Shown: positions 12,598 to 22,651, counted from the stretch's first letter. The stretch is 39,502 nucleotides of DNA from Conchiformibius kuhniae DSM 17694 (GCF_000428785.1 NZ_AUAP01000020.1:1-39502); one strand, 5' to 3'. Made by a program: numbers and translations. Notes: generated from the letters alone by a model not told the origin.

Positions 12598-13698
12598 ATG
12601 GACGAACGGGAGCGTTATGCGTGGTTGCAATTGGCATTGACGCCGTATGTGGGGGCGGAAAGTTTTTTGCGGCTGTTGCGCCATTACGGCTCGGCGTCGG
12701 CGGCGCTGGGGGCGGATGCGGACGAGGTGGCGCGGCTGGCGTGCAACGGCAAACAGGCGGCGAAGGGGTGGGCGCAGACCGATAAGGCGCGCGCCGCCGC
12801 CGATGCCGCGCTGGAATGGGCGCGGCAGTCGGGCTGCCGTTTGCTGTTGTTGTGCGATGACGATTATCCGCCTTTGCTCGGCGAGGGGCTGACGCCGCCG
12901 CCGTTGTTGTTTGTGCGCGGCGATGCGGGTTTGTTGGCGCGTCCGGCGGTGGCGGTGGTGGGCAGCCGTCATGCCACGCCGCAGGCGGTACGCATTGCGG
13001 GCGAGTTTGCCCAAGCCTTGAGCGGACGGGGCATTACGGTGGTGTCGGGCATGGCTTCGGGCATTGATGCGGCGGCGCACGGCGGGGCGTTGGACGGCAT
13101 CGGGCGCACGGTGGCGGTGTGGGGGACGGGCATCGACCGCGTGTATCCGCCCGCCAACCGCGCTTTGGCGCACCAAATTGCCGAACGGGGGGCGGTTGTG
13201 TCGGAATTTCCTTTGGGGACGAAGCCTGTGGCGGGCAATTTTCCGCGCCGCAACCGCATTATTGCGGCGTTGGCGCGGGCGGTGCTGGTGGTGGAAGCGG
13301 CGTTGGCGAGCGGTTCGCTGATTACGGCGCGTTTGGCGGCGGAAATGGGGCGGGAGGTGATGGCGGTACCCGGCTCGATTGACAATCCGCACAGCAAGGG
13401 CTGTCATCAGTTGATTAAGCAGGGGGCGAAGCTGACGGAAACCATTGACGACATCGTGCAGGAATGCCCCGCGCTGTCGGCGGCTGCCCCGCCCGTGCGT
13501 GCCGCGCCGCCGCCGCAACAACGCCCTGCCGAACCGCACGGCCCGCTGCTCGCCGCTTTGGGCTACGACCCTTTCCACCCCGATGCGCTGGCGGAACGTT
13601 TGGGCATGGCCGCCGATGAGGTGTACGCGCAATTGCTGGAGCTGGAGTTGTCGGGGCGGATTGCGGCGTTGTCGGGCGGGCGTTTTCAGCGCGTGTGA
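12598..13698 (+). CDS. dprA: DNA processing protein DprA
   Basis: 366 residues. DprA protects incoming single-stranded DNA during natural transformation and loads RecA on it. An N-terminal helical part (WLQLALTPYVGAESFLRLL) is followed by the Rossmann fold, with VVGSRHATPQ, VVSGMASGIDAAAH, GIDRVYPPANR and FPRRNRIIAALARAVLVVEA, and a C-terminal winged helix (HPDALAERLGMAADEV). The ATG has GGGAGG five bases upstream. It ends tail-to-tail with recC, overlapping by 13 bp. Natural competence agrees with the uptake sequences in the window. Confidence 0.96.
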   Translation: MDERERYAWLQLALTPYVGAESFLRLLRHYGSASAALGADADEVARLACNGKQAAKGWAQTDKARAAADAALEWARQSGCRLLLLCDDDYPPLLGEGLTPPPLLFVRGDAGLLARPAVAVVGSRHATPQAVRIAGEFAQALSGRGITVVSGMASGIDAAAHGGALDGIGRTVAVWGTGIDRVYPPANRALAHQIAERGAVVSEFPLGTKPVAGNFPRRNRIIAALARAVLVVEAALASGSLITARLAAEMGREVMAVPGSIDNPHSKGCHQLIKQGAKLTETIDDIVQECPALSAAAPPVRAAPPPQQRPAEPHGPLLAALGYDPFHPDALAERLGMAADEVYAQLLELELSGRIAALSGGRFQRV

Positions 13699-16600
13699 GC
13701 CTTGTCGTCCTGTTCGCACAAGGCGGCAACGCAGTTTTGCAGGGGGGCGAACAGGTTTTCGGTCAGGTGGCGGAATGCGGGCAAACGGTAGGGCGGTTCG
13801 GCTTCGGGGTCGCGCCCGTACACCAAGCGCACTTCGGGGTAATCGGCTTGGGCGAAGCCGTGATAGCCGCCGTGATAGATTTTGGCGGCTTCGGCTTCGG
13901 CTGCCGCCCAGTCGGGCAGCTTGGCGGCGGCGCGAAGGCTCATGCGCGGGAAAAACGGCAAAGGCGCGTTTTGCCCCGCACGGTAGGCAGACAGCCACAC
14001 GTCCAAAGCGGCGCGGGCGGCGGCGGCATCGAGCGGCGGCAGGGCGACGGGCGCAGACAGGCTCACATAATGGCTGGCCTGCGCTTCATCCACCGCCGCA
14101 CAATAAATCAGGTGGTACAGCAGCAGCTCGATGCGGTCGGCAAACGACAGCCCCCCGTCTTGACGGTGCGGACGGGGCAAATCGTCGGCGGTCAGGATTT
14201 GTCCGGCTTGGCGGCAGTGCGGCAGACGGTATGCCAACGCGCCCGATGCGCCCGTCCACACCCCGCTTTGCTCGGGCAGGGGCGGGCTGTGCAGCAAAGT
14301 GCCGTCCAAAGCGGCGGTGCGGACGGCGTAGTCGCGGCGGGTCAGCTCGCCCAATTTGCCCGCAGGCATCAGGCTTTGCGCCGCCAATTCATCGGCAAGC
14401 CGGTCAAAATCGCGACCCTGCTCGCGGGCGCGGACGTAGGCGCTTTCCAGCAGGCGCGGTTGGGACGGCACAAACGGCTCGGCAGCGTCCCACGCCGCAT
14501 CGTGGCGCGGCGCTTGCCAGTCCAAACGGTTTTTCAGATAACTGCGGAGCGGATTGCGCCAAAAACGCACGAAATCGGCTTGGGCAACCGTGCCGTTGTC
14601 GGGTGTTTCACCGTCGTGGCAGGCATCGGCAAAGGCGGCGGCGGGCGCGGGCGTGCGGTTCAGGGCGTCGGCATAATCGCTGCGGCTGCCCGCCAAGCGC
14701 GGCGTGCCGTTGAAATAACGCGGCGAAAAGCCTTGCAAAGGGTGTTGCACCACCCAGTGCGGCAACAGCTCCGCCGTTGTGGTTCCGCCCAGTGCCGCCA
14801 CCGTGTCTGCCAGCTCGTAGAGCAGCACGGACGGCGCCAGCGCGTCGTTGGTGCGGATGCTGCGCCCCACATACGACAGATACAAAATCTCCCGCGCCCC
14901 GAGCAGGGCTTCCAAAAACAGGTAGCGGTCGTCATCGCGGCGGGCGCGGTCGCCTTTTTGCGGGTGCTTGGCAATCAGGTCAAACGGTACGGCTTTGGTG
15001 TTGCGCGGAAACTGACCGTCGTTCAAACCGAGCAGGCACACCGCTTTAAACGGCAGCGAACGCATCGGCACCATGCTGCAAAAGGTGATGCCGCCGCGCA
15101 AAAAGCCCGCATCGCTTTGGCTGCCGAGAAAACGGCGCATGTGGGCGCATGCCGTTTCAATCGCCACCGTTTGCCCGAAGTCCGCGCACGCCGCTTGTGC
15201 CGTCCAGTCGGAAAGCGCCTGTGCCAACTGCGCCGCCGCGTCGCCGTCTTCGGCAGACGCTTCGCACAAATCTTGTGCCAACACGCGCATGCGTTCCGCC
15301 CATTGCGCCACCGTTGCCGGCGTTTGCCACAAGCGGCGCGTGTCGGACAACAGGCGCACCAGCGCGGCAAAACGCGCCAGCACCGCCGTGTGGTCGGGTG
15401 CGGTGTGCCACGCGCTCATCTGATGCCACAAGCCGCCGTTTTCGGGCAAAGCCCAGCCCAACACCAGCCGCTCCAGCCCCTGCTGCCATGTGAACAGCCC
15501 GCCGCCGCCGCCGTGTTCGGCACGCTGTGCCGCGTCCGCGCCCCAGTGGATGTTCAAACGCGCCACCGTGTCGTGCAGCAGGGGCAGGTCTTCGCGCCCG
15601 ATGGCAAAACGCCGTTGCACCGCTTCGTTGTCCAAAAGCGGCAGCAGCTTGTCGGTTTCAAAACGCCCCGCCAACAGCGACAATGCCTGTTCCAAAGCAT
15701 ACAGCAGCGTTTGCCGCCGCGACAGGCGCACGTCCGAGAGCGAATACGGCAGCACGCGCCCGTCCGCACTGCCGCCGAACACCCCTTCCACAAACGGCGC
15801 ATACGGCGCAATGTCGGGCGTGAGGACGGCGATGTCGTGTGGCTGCCAGTCGCGGTGCGCGTCCAGCCACGCCAAAATGCGGTCTTTGAGTATCTGCAAC
15901 TCGCGCAACGGGCTGTGGGCGCTGTGGATTTCCACGCTCGGGTCGGCAGTGATTTGCGCCACCGCGCCTTGTGCGTGCGTGCCCCTTTGCGCCAACCACG
16001 CCCCGTGTTCCGCCAGCCACTGCGCCGAAGCATCGGCGGGCAAAATCTGCTGCTGAATGTGGTGTTGCAGCGTGTGCAGCAGCGCGGGCGATGCCGCTTC
16101 ATCGTCAAACACGGCATGGTCTGCCGCCAACGGCGCTTCTGCCAGCGCGTCAAAAAAATCCCGCCCCTGCTTGCCCAAGGATGCCAGCAAGGGGTGTCCC
16201 TGCCGCGACAAATCCGGCTCGCCCGCCTGCCGCAAAATCGTTTGCGCTTCCACCGCATCGCCCCAATAGCCCCTGCTCGGATTCAGGGCAAACACATACA
16301 CATCGGCGTGTTCGGCAACGTGCAGCAGCAATTGCAGGTACATCGGCGCAAGCGTGGCGATGCCGAACACCGACAAACGTTGCGGCAAACGTCCCGTTCC
16401 CAAACGCGCCAGCAGTTGCTGCCACAGCAACACGCGGTGCGGCTGCGTGCCGTCGTCCAACTGCCGCCAAAGCTGCGCCTGCCAAAGCTGGTCTTCGTGC
16501 AAACCCGCCACCGTGCGCCCTTCGCGCCATGCCTCAATCCAATCGGGACGGTACACCAAATAATGGTCGAACACGTCGGCAAGCTGCCCCGCCAACTGGT

Positions 16601-16985
16601 ACGCCGCAAACGCGCCGTTGCCCAAATACGGCTGCAACTGCCCGCGCAAAGCCGCAAACGCCGCATCTTCGGCAAACGCCGCCGAAGCAAACAGGCGCAT
16701 CAGCCGCCAACGCAGCACGTCGGGCGCAAACGGGCTCAATTCGGGCACGCCGTCCAAGTGTTCGCGCATCAGCCGCCACGTCCAGCCTGCGGGCAGGGCG
16801 AAGCGCAGATTCGCTGCCACACCGTGTTTGCGTGCCAAAAAATGCTCGAGATAACGGCGCATGCCCTGACTTTGCACCACGATTTCTTCCGCCGCCAAAG
16901 GGTTGTGCAAAGGGTCGTTTGCGGTAACCGCCGCCATCAGCTCGGCAAGGTATTCCAAACGGTTGGACTGATACAGGTGCAGCAT
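13686..16985 (-). CDS. recC: Exodeoxyribonuclease V gamma subunit RecC
   Basis: 1099 residues. RecC recognises Chi in the RecBCD helicase-nuclease that processes DNA double-strand ends. It begins MLHLYQSNRLEYLAELM and then has VVQSQGMRRYLEHFLA, FALNPSRGYWGD, HSPLRELQILKDRIL, VCLLGLNDGQFPR and the C-terminal RecC region (YLSYVGRSIRTN, RFWRNPLRSYLKNRL). The frame is open to 17126, but family alignment and position favour the ATG at 16985. recB and recD are not nearby, which is usual in Neisseriaceae. It is divergent from the RTX protease gene. Confidence 0.95.
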   Translation of the reverse strand: MLHLYQSNRLEYLAELMAAVTANDPLHNPLAAEEIVVQSQGMRRYLEHFLARKHGVAANLRFALPAGWTWRLMREHLDGVPELSPFAPDVLRWRLMRLFASAAFAEDAAFAALRGQLQPYLGNGAFAAYQLAGQLADVFDHYLVYRPDWIEAWREGRTVAGLHEDQLWQAQLWRQLDDGTQPHRVLLWQQLLARLGTGRLPQRLSVFGIATLAPMYLQLLLHVAEHADVYVFALNPSRGYWGDAVEAQTILRQAGEPDLSRQGHPLLASLGKQGRDFFDALAEAPLAADHAVFDDEAASPALLHTLQHHIQQQILPADASAQWLAEHGAWLAQRGTHAQGAVAQITADPSVEIHSAHSPLRELQILKDRILAWLDAHRDWQPHDIAVLTPDIAPYAPFVEGVFGGSADGRVLPYSLSDVRLSRRQTLLYALEQALSLLAGRFETDKLLPLLDNEAVQRRFAIGREDLPLLHDTVARLNIHWGADAAQRAEHGGGGGLFTWQQGLERLVLGWALPENGGLWHQMSAWHTAPDHTAVLARFAALVRLLSDTRRLWQTPATVAQWAERMRVLAQDLCEASAEDGDAAAQLAQALSDWTAQAACADFGQTVAIETACAHMRRFLGSQSDAGFLRGGITFCSMVPMRSLPFKAVCLLGLNDGQFPRNTKAVPFDLIAKHPQKGDRARRDDDRYLFLEALLGAREILYLSYVGRSIRTNDALAPSVLLYELADTVAALGGTTTAELLPHWVVQHPLQGFSPRYFNGTPRLAGSRSDYADALNRTPAPAAAFADACHDGETPDNGTVAQADFVRFWRNPLRSYLKNRLDWQAPRHDAAWDAAEPFVPSQPRLLESAYVRAREQGRDFDRLADELAAQSLMPAGKLGELTRRDYAVRTAALDGTLLHSPPLPEQSGVWTGASGALAYRLPHCRQAGQILTADDLPRPHRQDGGLSFADRIELLLYHLIYCAAVDEAQASHYVSLSAPVALPPLDAAAARAALDVWLSAYRAGQNAPLPFFPRMSLRAAAKLPDWAAAEAEAAKIYHGGYHGFAQADYPEVRLVYGRDPEAEPPYRLPAFRHLTENLFAPLQNCVAALCEQDDKAHTR

Positions 16986-17080
16986 GGCGCTTTTCCAAAC
17001 AAGTGCAAACCGCGCATTATAATCCCGCCGCGTGCCGTTTTGCCGTTTGCTACAACGGGCGCGGATTTTGGCGGGATTTC

Positions 17081-17109
17081 TTGCCGCATCGGGCAAAGTT
17101 GCCGATAAT
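17081..17109 (+). promoter_or_regulatory. Promoter of the RTX protease gene
   Basis: TTGCCG (17081-17086) and GATAAT (17104-17109) are separated by 17 bp, 33 bp before the start codon. No obvious operator is seen around it. Confidence 0.5.
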
Positions 17110-17142
17110 ACGCGCCAAAACCACATTATTACCGGAGCAAAA

Positions 17143-20100
17143 ATGGCCGCTTACACCCTGAAAATCGTCCGCAACGGAACGGAAAAAGTCCTGCACACGG
17201 CTGCGGGCAAAACTTTGACCGTGCCGGTGGAATATCAAACGCTGTATCAAATCACCAATCCGAAAGGCGAGTTTGTCCCCACGCCGCAAACCCGCGAACA
17301 GGGCATGGATTTGTGGGTGTATTTGGGGCGCACCGCCGAAGGTGCGCCCGATGTGGTTTTGCAAAATTATCTGCTCAATTATCCTGTGGTGGACATGCAG
17401 CAGTTGGCGCAGATGGGCGGAACGTTTGCCACCGCCGCGCCGCCCGAATATTCGGCTGCCGCTTTGGCTTCGCAGGTCGGTGCGGTACACGGCAAGCCGG
17501 CGGGCGTGCCGCTCGGCTTGTTCGGCGCGTTGGGCGCATTGGGGCTGGCGGGCTTGGCGGCTGCCGCATCGTCGGGCAAAAAAGACGGCAAAGACGCCGC
17601 GTCCGACCCCAATCCGCCGCCGCCCACCCCGCCCGCCCCGCCGCCCACGCCTGCCGACACCCATGTTTCCAAACCCGTGCTGACGCTTGAAGCGCCTGCC
17701 GACATCAACCAAAGCAACCAACACCAAACCCCGACCCTGCGCGGCAGCTTGGGCAACATCGATGCCGACGTCGCCGCCGCCACCCTGACCTTGACCCATT
17801 CGGTGGACGGCAAACCAAGCAGCCAAACCTTCACCCTGCCCAATCCGCAGCAATCCGCGTGGACGCTGCCCCTGAACGGCAGCGAATGGACGGCGCAGGG
17901 CAGCCGGCACATCGAAGTGTCGGTGCAGGTGCGCGACCGTGCGGGCAATGTTGCCGTTTCCGACAAAAAATCCGTTGATTACCATGTGGATACCGTGTTG
18001 AGCCGTCCGGTGGTCAGCGTGTCGGCGCTCGAACCCGTGTCGCGCACGCCGGGCAAAACCACGCAAATCGAAGGCACGGTGGCGCAGGTTGATGCGGACG
18101 CGGTCGTGCAAAGTGTTACCGTGATGGTGGGCGGCTCGCCCCATTCCGCCACCGTGCGCGGTCATGCTTGGACGCTCACGCTCGACAACGCCGTGTTGGC
18201 GGAACACACCATGCTCACCGCCACCGCCACCGTGCGCGACCGTGCGGGCAACACCGCCACTTCCGCCCCCGCGCCGCAAAACTATACCGTCCACCACGAC
18301 TACAACATCAATCCCCCGACCATCACGCTCGACCCCGTTGCCGACATCAACCGCGCCAACCAAAACGACAATGTTACCCTGCGCGGCAAACTCACCAACA
18401 TCGACACCGACATCAGCAATGTGTCGGTAAGCGTAACCGTAAACGGCACGCGCCACGCCGCCACCGTTGCCCCCGACCGCCAAAGCTGGCATGTGCATCT
18501 GAACAACCGCGATTTGGCGGCAGAGCAGGGCGAACGAGAGCTTTCCGCCCATCTGAACATCAACGACCCGTCCGGCAACGCCGCCGCCGCTTCCGCACCG
18601 CAGCACTACCGTGTCGATACCGTGTTGAACCTGCCGCAGGTAAACATCGAGCCTGTCGGCGAAGTGTCCCGCGATGAAGCGGCGCACACGCCCGTGTCGG
18701 TGCGGGTGGGCGCGTTGGATGCGGACGCGCAGGTGGAAACGGTGTCGCTGAACGTAAACGGCAAAAGCGTGTCTGCGACATTCGACACGGCGAGCCAATT
18801 GTGGACGGCGAACCTTGCCAATGCCGATTTGCTGGCACAAAACCCGCCGCAGCTTAGCGCCACCGTCCATATTCGCGATGATGCGGGCAACCGCGACAGT
18901 GTCGGCGCACAGCGCGATTACACGCTTGCGCCCTTGAATCCGCCGATTCCGCCCGCACCCACCGAATTGACTCCGCCCGCCGTTACCGTTGCGCCCGTCG
19001 CCGACATCAACAAAGCCAATGCGCAGCAGGAAACCGTGTTGCGCGGTACGGTGTCGGACATTGATGCCGGTGCGGTGCGGGTCGGCGTTACCGTGTACAT
19101 CAACGGCACGTCCCAAACCGCCACCCTCGCTCCCGACCAAAGCACTTGGACTTTGTCCGTCCCCAACAGCGTGTTGGCGCAGGTGCAGGAAGCGGGACGG
19201 GAAACGGGACACATCCGTGTGGTCGCCCATGTGGAAGACGCTCAGGGCAAAACCGTTTTCTCGCAAGACGGCGCACAGTCGCAAACCACTTATCAGGTTG
19301 ATACGGTGCTGAATCTGCCGCAAGTAAACATCGAGCCAGTCGGCGAAGTTTCCCGTGATGAAGCGGCGCACACGCCCGTGTCGGTGCGGGTGGGCGCGTT
19401 GGACGCAGACGCGCAGGTGGAAACGGTGTTGCTGAACGTAAACGGCAAAAGCGTGTCCGCGACATTCGACACGGCAAGCCAATTGTGGACGGCGAACCTT
19501 GCCAATGCCGATTTGCTGGCACAAAATCCGCCGCAGCTTAGCGCCACCGTCCACATTCGCGATGATGCGGGCAACCGCGACAGCATCAACGCACAGCGCG
19601 ATTACACGCTTGCGCCGCCGCCCGAACCCGAAATCGGCATCCGCATCACCGCGATTGACGGCGACAATGCGGTCGGCAGCGACCGCAATCCCCTGCTGGT
19701 ACGCATCAAAGGGCGGGTAAACGCCGAATCCGAACCCATGTTCGGTAAAATCCAAAACCGCGAAATGCTGCAAAGCATCGAGCTGAAAATCAACGGCAAA
19801 AGCTATGAAGCGGGTTTGAGCAAGCCGGCGGGCGCAAGCAGGGAATACACGTTTTTCGCCGACATTCCCGTTGAAGATTTGCGCGCCGCCAACGGCAAGC
19901 TGTTTGCCTATGCCTTTCATTATGCCGACAAGGGCATTTACAATATTGTGTCGGGCAAGGGCTATACACTGGGCGGCGGCAGACCCCTGACCGAAGATTT
20001 TGTTACCGTGCGCGGCAAGGTGCAGGCCGCCAACATTGCCCGCTTCAAGGTAAACTTGGACGGCGAAGGTCTGACGGCACTGGGCAGCAGCTACCGTGTC

Positions 20101-22146
20101 GATGCCGACCGTCTGCCCGCCGCCGTCCAAGCGCAAGTGCGCGGCACGGTAAGCGGCGAAGCACAAGCGGGCGATGCGGTGGCAATCAGCGTAAACGGCA
20201 ACACGCACCACACCACCGTGCAAAACGACAAAACATTCAGCATCACCCTGCCCGCCGCCGCCCTGCGCGACAATCCGGACAACAGCGTCCGCGCCACCCT
20301 GACCGCGCAACGGGACGGCAAAACCCTGACCGCGCAAGACGAAGCCGCCTATGTGTCGGGCAAGCCCCGCGATGCCGCACAAGGACGTGCGGCCGCACAC
20401 GAAGCCGACCCCGATGCCTTGCCCTATTTTATCCAAAACCTGCGCGCCGAATGGGAACACGACCACCATCACGGACACACCCACACCCGTCCGCCCGTCG
20501 ATGTCGGCTACCTGCACGACCACGAAGCGGGCACGCCCATTCGGGTGCGCTACCGCTTTTTCGGCGCGGACGACATCGCCAACTTGGACAAGCAAATCCG
20601 CGACACGCTCGACCAATGGTTCAAATCACCCATCGGCAGCCACGAGCGTTTCCTGCTGCAACACCGTGTGGACGAATTGACTGCCCTGAAAAACAGCTCG
20701 CCCACGCCGTTTTCCGCCGCCGCACAGGCGAAAATGCAGAGTATGCTCCAACACATCAGCGACCACGCTGCGGTAACCTTCGAACACACCCCCGATGCGG
20801 GCGAACAAGCCGACCTCATCTTCCACATGAAAGACACCAAAGATGCGGACGGCTACGCCTTTTTCGGCAGCCATGTGTTTTTGAACAAAGACTCGTTTTC
20901 GGGCAGAGGCTTTGACGGCAAGGAAAAATTCAACTTCAACACGGCATTGCACGAAGTTTTGCATTCGCTGGGCATGAAACACCCCCACCGCGACAATGAA
21001 GACCTGCCCGATGTGCCCTTGATGTCTGCCAACGAAGACCACAAAGGGCTGACGGTGATGTCCTACAATATGGAAGATTTTTCCGAAGCCGACAGCATGC
21101 GCGTGTTTGATTTGGCGTATCTGCACTACCGTTTCGGCGTCAATCCCGAGCAGCGCAAAGGCGACGACGTTTACACCTTCAAAGCCTTCAACCGCCGCAC
21201 CATCGACAACGACGTGTATATTTGGGACGGCGGCGGCATCGACACCTTCGATGCGTCCAATCAGGAACGGGGCGTAACCGTCAATCTCACGCCCGGCTCG
21301 TGGATTTACACCGGCGGCAAAACCGACCAATTCGCCATCAGCGCCCACACGCAGTTGAGCGATGCCCAACTGACCGGACAAGCCGGCAAAACCCTGTTTA
21401 ACGGCATCGGACACCATTTTTACGACAACACCTTCGTATCGGGTCAGGCATTCATCGGCTACGGCACGCAAATCGAAAACCTGATTGGCTCCGCCCACAA
21501 CGACGTGCTGCACGGCAACCGTGCCGACAACGCCATCTACGGCGGTGCGGGTACGGACGTGCTTTCGGGCGATGCGGGCGACGACTGGCTGGACGGCGGC
21601 GCGGGCGCGGACGTGATGGCGGGCGGCTCGGGCAACGACACCTATATTGTCGGCGATGCGGGCGACCGCGTGGTCGAACTGTCGGCGGCGGACGGCACCG
21701 ACCACGTGTACAGCAGCATCGACTACACACTGGGCGCACACCTTGAACACCTGACCTTGCTCGGCAATGCCCTGAACGCCACCGGCAACGGCTTGGCAAA
21801 CCGCCTGACCGGCAACAGCGCCGACAACACTCTGGACGGCGGCGCGGGCGCGGACGTACTCACCGGCGGCGCGGGCAAAGACACCTTCGCCTTTACCGCC
21901 CTGCTGGACGGCACGGTGGACGAAATCACCGACTTCACCGCCGGCGAAGACACCATCGCCCTGTCGCGCCAAGCCTTCGCCGCATTGAGCGACCAAGCCT
22001 CGCTTGCCCGCCACATCGTTTACGACAAACAAAGCGGCGTATTGTCCTACGATGCGGACGGCGCGGAAGGCAATGCCCCCGTTGCCTTTGCCAAAATCGC
22101 CGCCAATCTCGACGACGTGCATCAACACATGGTGCTGATTGCCTGA
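17143..22146 (+). CDS. Large RTX metalloprotease-adhesin with BapA-like prefix and Ig-like repeats
   Basis: 1667 residues, with no Sec signal. Residues 1-145 resemble the prefix domain of type-I-secreted adhesins (LYQITNPKGEFVP, then a Gly/Ala/Leu stretch 123-145). A Pro-rich linker (157-171) leads to about eight bacterial Ig-like repeats with the DINxxNQ/VETVSLNVNGK pattern (172-1090). A His-rich stretch (1103-1130) precedes a serralysin/matrixin-type domain with HEVLHSLGMKH (1270-1280) and the Met-turn TVMSYN. RTX repeats GGAGTDVLSGDAGDD and GGAGADVLTGGAGKD lie near 1449-1503 and 1548-1584, then a C-terminal secretion signal. It should bind Ca, leave by a type I system and cut proteins outside the cell. 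The start has CGGAG upstream. No ABC exporter genes are adjacent. Confidence 0.88.
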   Translation: MAAYTLKIVRNGTEKVLHTAAGKTLTVPVEYQTLYQITNPKGEFVPTPQTREQGMDLWVYLGRTAEGAPDVVLQNYLLNYPVVDMQQLAQMGGTFATAAPPEYSAAALASQVGAVHGKPAGVPLGLFGALGALGLAGLAAAASSGKKDGKDAASDPNPPPPTPPAPPPTPADTHVSKPVLTLEAPADINQSNQHQTPTLRGSLGNIDADVAAATLTLTHSVDGKPSSQTFTLPNPQQSAWTLPLNGSEWTAQGSRHIEVSVQVRDRAGNVAVSDKKSVDYHVDTVLSRPVVSVSALEPVSRTPGKTTQIEGTVAQVDADAVVQSVTVMVGGSPHSATVRGHAWTLTLDNAVLAEHTMLTATATVRDRAGNTATSAPAPQNYTVHHDYNINPPTITLDPVADINRANQNDNVTLRGKLTNIDTDISNVSVSVTVNGTRHAATVAPDRQSWHVHLNNRDLAAEQGERELSAHLNINDPSGNAAAASAPQHYRVDTVLNLPQVNIEPVGEVSRDEAAHTPVSVRVGALDADAQVETVSLNVNGKSVSATFDTASQLWTANLANADLLAQNPPQLSATVHIRDDAGNRDSVGAQRDYTLAPLNPPIPPAPTELTPPAVTVAPVADINKANAQQETVLRGTVSDIDAGAVRVGVTVYINGTSQTATLAPDQSTWTLSVPNSVLAQVQEAGRETGHIRVVAHVEDAQGKTVFSQDGAQSQTTYQVDTVLNLPQVNIEPVGEVSRDEAAHTPVSVRVGALDADAQVETVLLNVNGKSVSATFDTASQLWTANLANADLLAQNPPQLSATVHIRDDAGNRDSINAQRDYTLAPPPEPEIGIRITAIDGDNAVGSDRNPLLVRIKGRVNAESEPMFGKIQNREMLQSIELKINGKSYEAGLSKPAGASREYTFFADIPVEDLRAANGKLFAYAFHYADKGIYNIVSGKGYTLGGGRPLTEDFVTVRGKVQAANIARFKVNLDGEGLTALGSSYRVDADRLPAAVQAQVRGTVSGEAQAGDAVAISVNGNTHHTTVQNDKTFSITLPAAALRDNPDNSVRATLTAQRDGKTLTAQDEAAYVSGKPRDAAQGRAAAHEADPDALPYFIQNLRAEWEHDHHHGHTHTRPPVDVGYLHDHEAGTPIRVRYRFFGADDIANLDKQIRDTLDQWFKSPIGSHERFLLQHRVDELTALKNSSPTPFSAAAQAKMQSMLQHISDHAAVTFEHTPDAGEQADLIFHMKDTKDADGYAFFGSHVFLNKDSFSGRGFDGKEKFNFNTALHEVLHSLGMKHPHRDNEDLPDVPLMSANEDHKGLTVMSYNMEDFSEADSMRVFDLAYLHYRFGVNPEQRKGDDVYTFKAFNRRTIDNDVYIWDGGGIDTFDASNQERGVTVNLTPGSWIYTGGKTDQFAISAHTQLSDAQLTGQAGKTLFNGIGHHFYDNTFVSGQAFIGYGTQIENLIGSAHNDVLHGNRADNAIYGGAGTDVLSGDAGDDWLDGGAGADVMAGGSGNDTYIVGDAGDRVVELSAADGTDHVYSSIDYTLGAHLEHLTLLGNALNATGNGLANRLTGNSADNTLDGGAGADVLTGGAGKDTFAFTALLDGTVDEITDFTAGEDTIALSRQAFAALSDQASLARHIVYDKQSGVLSYDADGAEGNAPVAFAKIAANLDDVHQHMVLIA
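18616..18932 (+). repeat. Ig-like repeat, first of a near-identical DNA pair
   Basis: About 317 bp nearly identical to 19300-19616, 684 bp apart. The two encoded 105-residue modules differ at only three residues (Ser/Leu in ETVxLNV and Val-Gly/Ile-Asn in DSxxAQ), while the other Ig-like modules in the protein are much more diverged. This points to recent duplication or gene conversion. Confidence 0.9.
19300..19616 (+). repeat. Ig-like repeat, second of the near-identical DNA pair
   Basis: Partner of 18616-18932. One diverged module (18960-19299) lies between the copies, so recombination between them would remove exactly 684 bp, 228 residues, in frame. Confidence 0.9.
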
Positions 22147-22151
22147 TTTTC

Positions 22152-22187
22152 GCCCCGCCGCCGTGCGGGGCAAGGGCGCTATTTTTG
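22152..22187 (+). terminator. Weak terminator after the RTX gene
   Basis: GCCCCGC and GCGGGGC (22152-22171) can pair; a short CTATTTTT run follows about ten bases later. Confidence 0.4.
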
Positions 22188-22298
22188 CGATAAAGAACAA
22201 GCATCACGGCATTTAAGGCTTGAATTTCCGCCGCCAAAGCCTTATCTTTGCCTGCTTGAACCAACCCACACAACCCATTAATTGAAGGATTTCACACC

Positions 22299-22628
22299 AT
22301 GAGCCAACACGTTCTCCACACCACCGATGCCGCTTTCGATGCCGATGTTTTGCAATCCGAAGTGCCTGTTTTGGTGGATTTTTGGGCGCCTTGGTGCGGG
22401 CCTTGCCGCGCCATTGCCCCCGTACTCGACCAAATCGCCGAAGAATACGCGGGCAAAGTCAAAATCGTTAAAATGAATGTGGACGAAAACCAAAACGTTC
22501 CCACCCAATTCGGTGTGCGCGGCATTCCCACGCTGATGGTGTTTAAAGGCGGCGAACGCGTGGCGACCAAAGTCGGTGCGCTTGCCAAAGCGCAATTGGG
22601 CAGTTTTATTGATGACGCAGTGGCATAA
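22299..22628 (+). CDS. trxA: Thioredoxin
   Basis: 109 residues with the active site WCGPC (Cys33 and Cys36), preceded by LVDFWAP, and the cis-Pro block GIPTLMVFKGG. It reduces protein disulfides in the cytoplasm. GAAGGA lies upstream of the ATG. There is no signal peptide. The gene has its own leader and a terminator-like hairpin after it, so it is probably monocistronic. Confidence 0.97.
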   Translation: MSQHVLHTTDAAFDADVLQSEVPVLVDFWAPWCGPCRAIAPVLDQIAEEYAGKVKIVKMNVDENQNVPTQFGVRGIPTLMVFKGGERVATKVGALAKAQLGSFIDDAVA

Positions 22629-22651
22629 CGCGCCCGCACGCTGACGAACAC

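Noticed and set aside
13695..17108. Long open frame of 1137 codons opposite recC
   Set aside because: It is an antisense shadow in GC-rich DNA: low-complexity Arg/Gln/His composition, no domain, and it covers a clear recC.
17050..20616. Long open frame of 1188 codons opposite the RTX protease
   Set aside because: Antisense shadow; repetitive only because the sense Ig-like repeats are repetitive.
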